DNA of 25,097 bases, taken from NCBI RefSeq assembly GCF_015550425.1, contig NZ_JADNAT010000035.1, forward strand, positions 1 through 25,097, written 5' to 3'. How positions within the stretch are numbered: position 1 is the first letter of the stretch; every line of letters begins with the position of its first letter. The DNA is from Clostridium sp. 1001275B_160808_H3 (GTDB lineage Bacteria; Bacillota; Clostridia; Clostridiales; Clostridiaceae). The notes below the pieces were generated by a model, which had not been told where the DNA came from, ran no database searches, and was given only the letters and a program-made list of their open reading frames with translations. Shown here in pieces: positions 25,033-25,097 of the stretch. The position numbers and the translations under genes were made by a program.

Positions 25033-25097
25033 CCACTGGCTATGCCGGTGGATAAAATGGCTTAAGCTCTGCACAGAAAAAAGCTCCTATGATATAA
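25033..25097 (+). mobile_element. Left end of an IS200/IS605-like element (partial)
   Basis: CCACTGGC-TAT-GCCGGTGG (25033-25051, one wobble pair) is a subterminal hairpin of IS200 style, followed by GCTTAAGCTCTGCACAGAAA-type leader sequence to the window end. The transposase gene would lie beyond the window on the plus strand. It is in the same orientation as the partial element at base 1. Confidence 0.5.

Overview
The window is about 25 kb of very AT-rich DNA with strong GGAGG-type ribosome binding sites, polycistronic operons, T-tailed hairpin terminators and catabolite-repression (cre-like) boxes. Gene content (GlpP antiterminator, lactose/cellobiose-family PTS, MupG/DUF871, BadF-type sugar kinase, RpiR regulator, M18 aminopeptidase) points to Clostridium sensu stricto; the species cannot be fixed from the sequence. 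Both window ends look like halves of IS200/IS605-type elements in the same orientation, so the window may be a contig or region bounded by repeats.

Layout. (1) 1-85: probable right end of an IS200-like element. (2) 357-569: small DUF5808 membrane protein. (3) 759-3755: glycerol operon glpP-glpF-glpK, with a strong terminator between glpP and glpF that is the likely GlpP antitermination target, and a long inverted repeat at the glpK stop. (4) 4204-6711: a large cytoplasmic Sel1-repeat protein with a possible DUF4145-like N-terminus. (5) 6898-15872: an expanded sugar PTS region. Cassette A is small membrane protein, IIB1, IIC1. Cassette B is IIA, small membrane protein, IIB2, IIC2, then mupG1 and a GlcNAc/MurNAc-type kinase. 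An orphan third IIC follows. The cassettes are duplicates: promoters share 32 identical bases, the terminators share the same hairpin, and the proteins are close paralogues. (6) 16113-17291 (minus): a cation diffusion facilitator, probably Mn(II)-type. (7) 17974-19269: an M18 aminopeptidase. (8) 19401-24882: murQ, murP-like IIBC, esterase, mupG2 and an RpiR/MurR-like regulator, an operon resembling the staphylococcal MurNAc-GlcNAc salvage operon with an added esterase. (9) 25033-25097: left end of a second IS200-like element.

How the genes may work together. Sugars are imported and 6-phosphorylated by PTS permeases. MupG enzymes split 6-phospho-muramyl disaccharides to MurNAc-6P and a free amino sugar. 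MurQ converts MurNAc-6P to GlcNAc-6P and lactate, and the kinase phosphorylates the free sugar. cre-like boxes stand before every transport unit and murQ, so glucose repression by CcpA is expected. The murQ promoter also carries a palindrome over its -35 that suits the RpiR regulator encoded at the end of that operon. The least explained parts are the paralogous 110-residue membrane proteins tied to the PTS cassettes, the orphan IIC, the divergent MupG1 and the esterase in the MurNAc operon.
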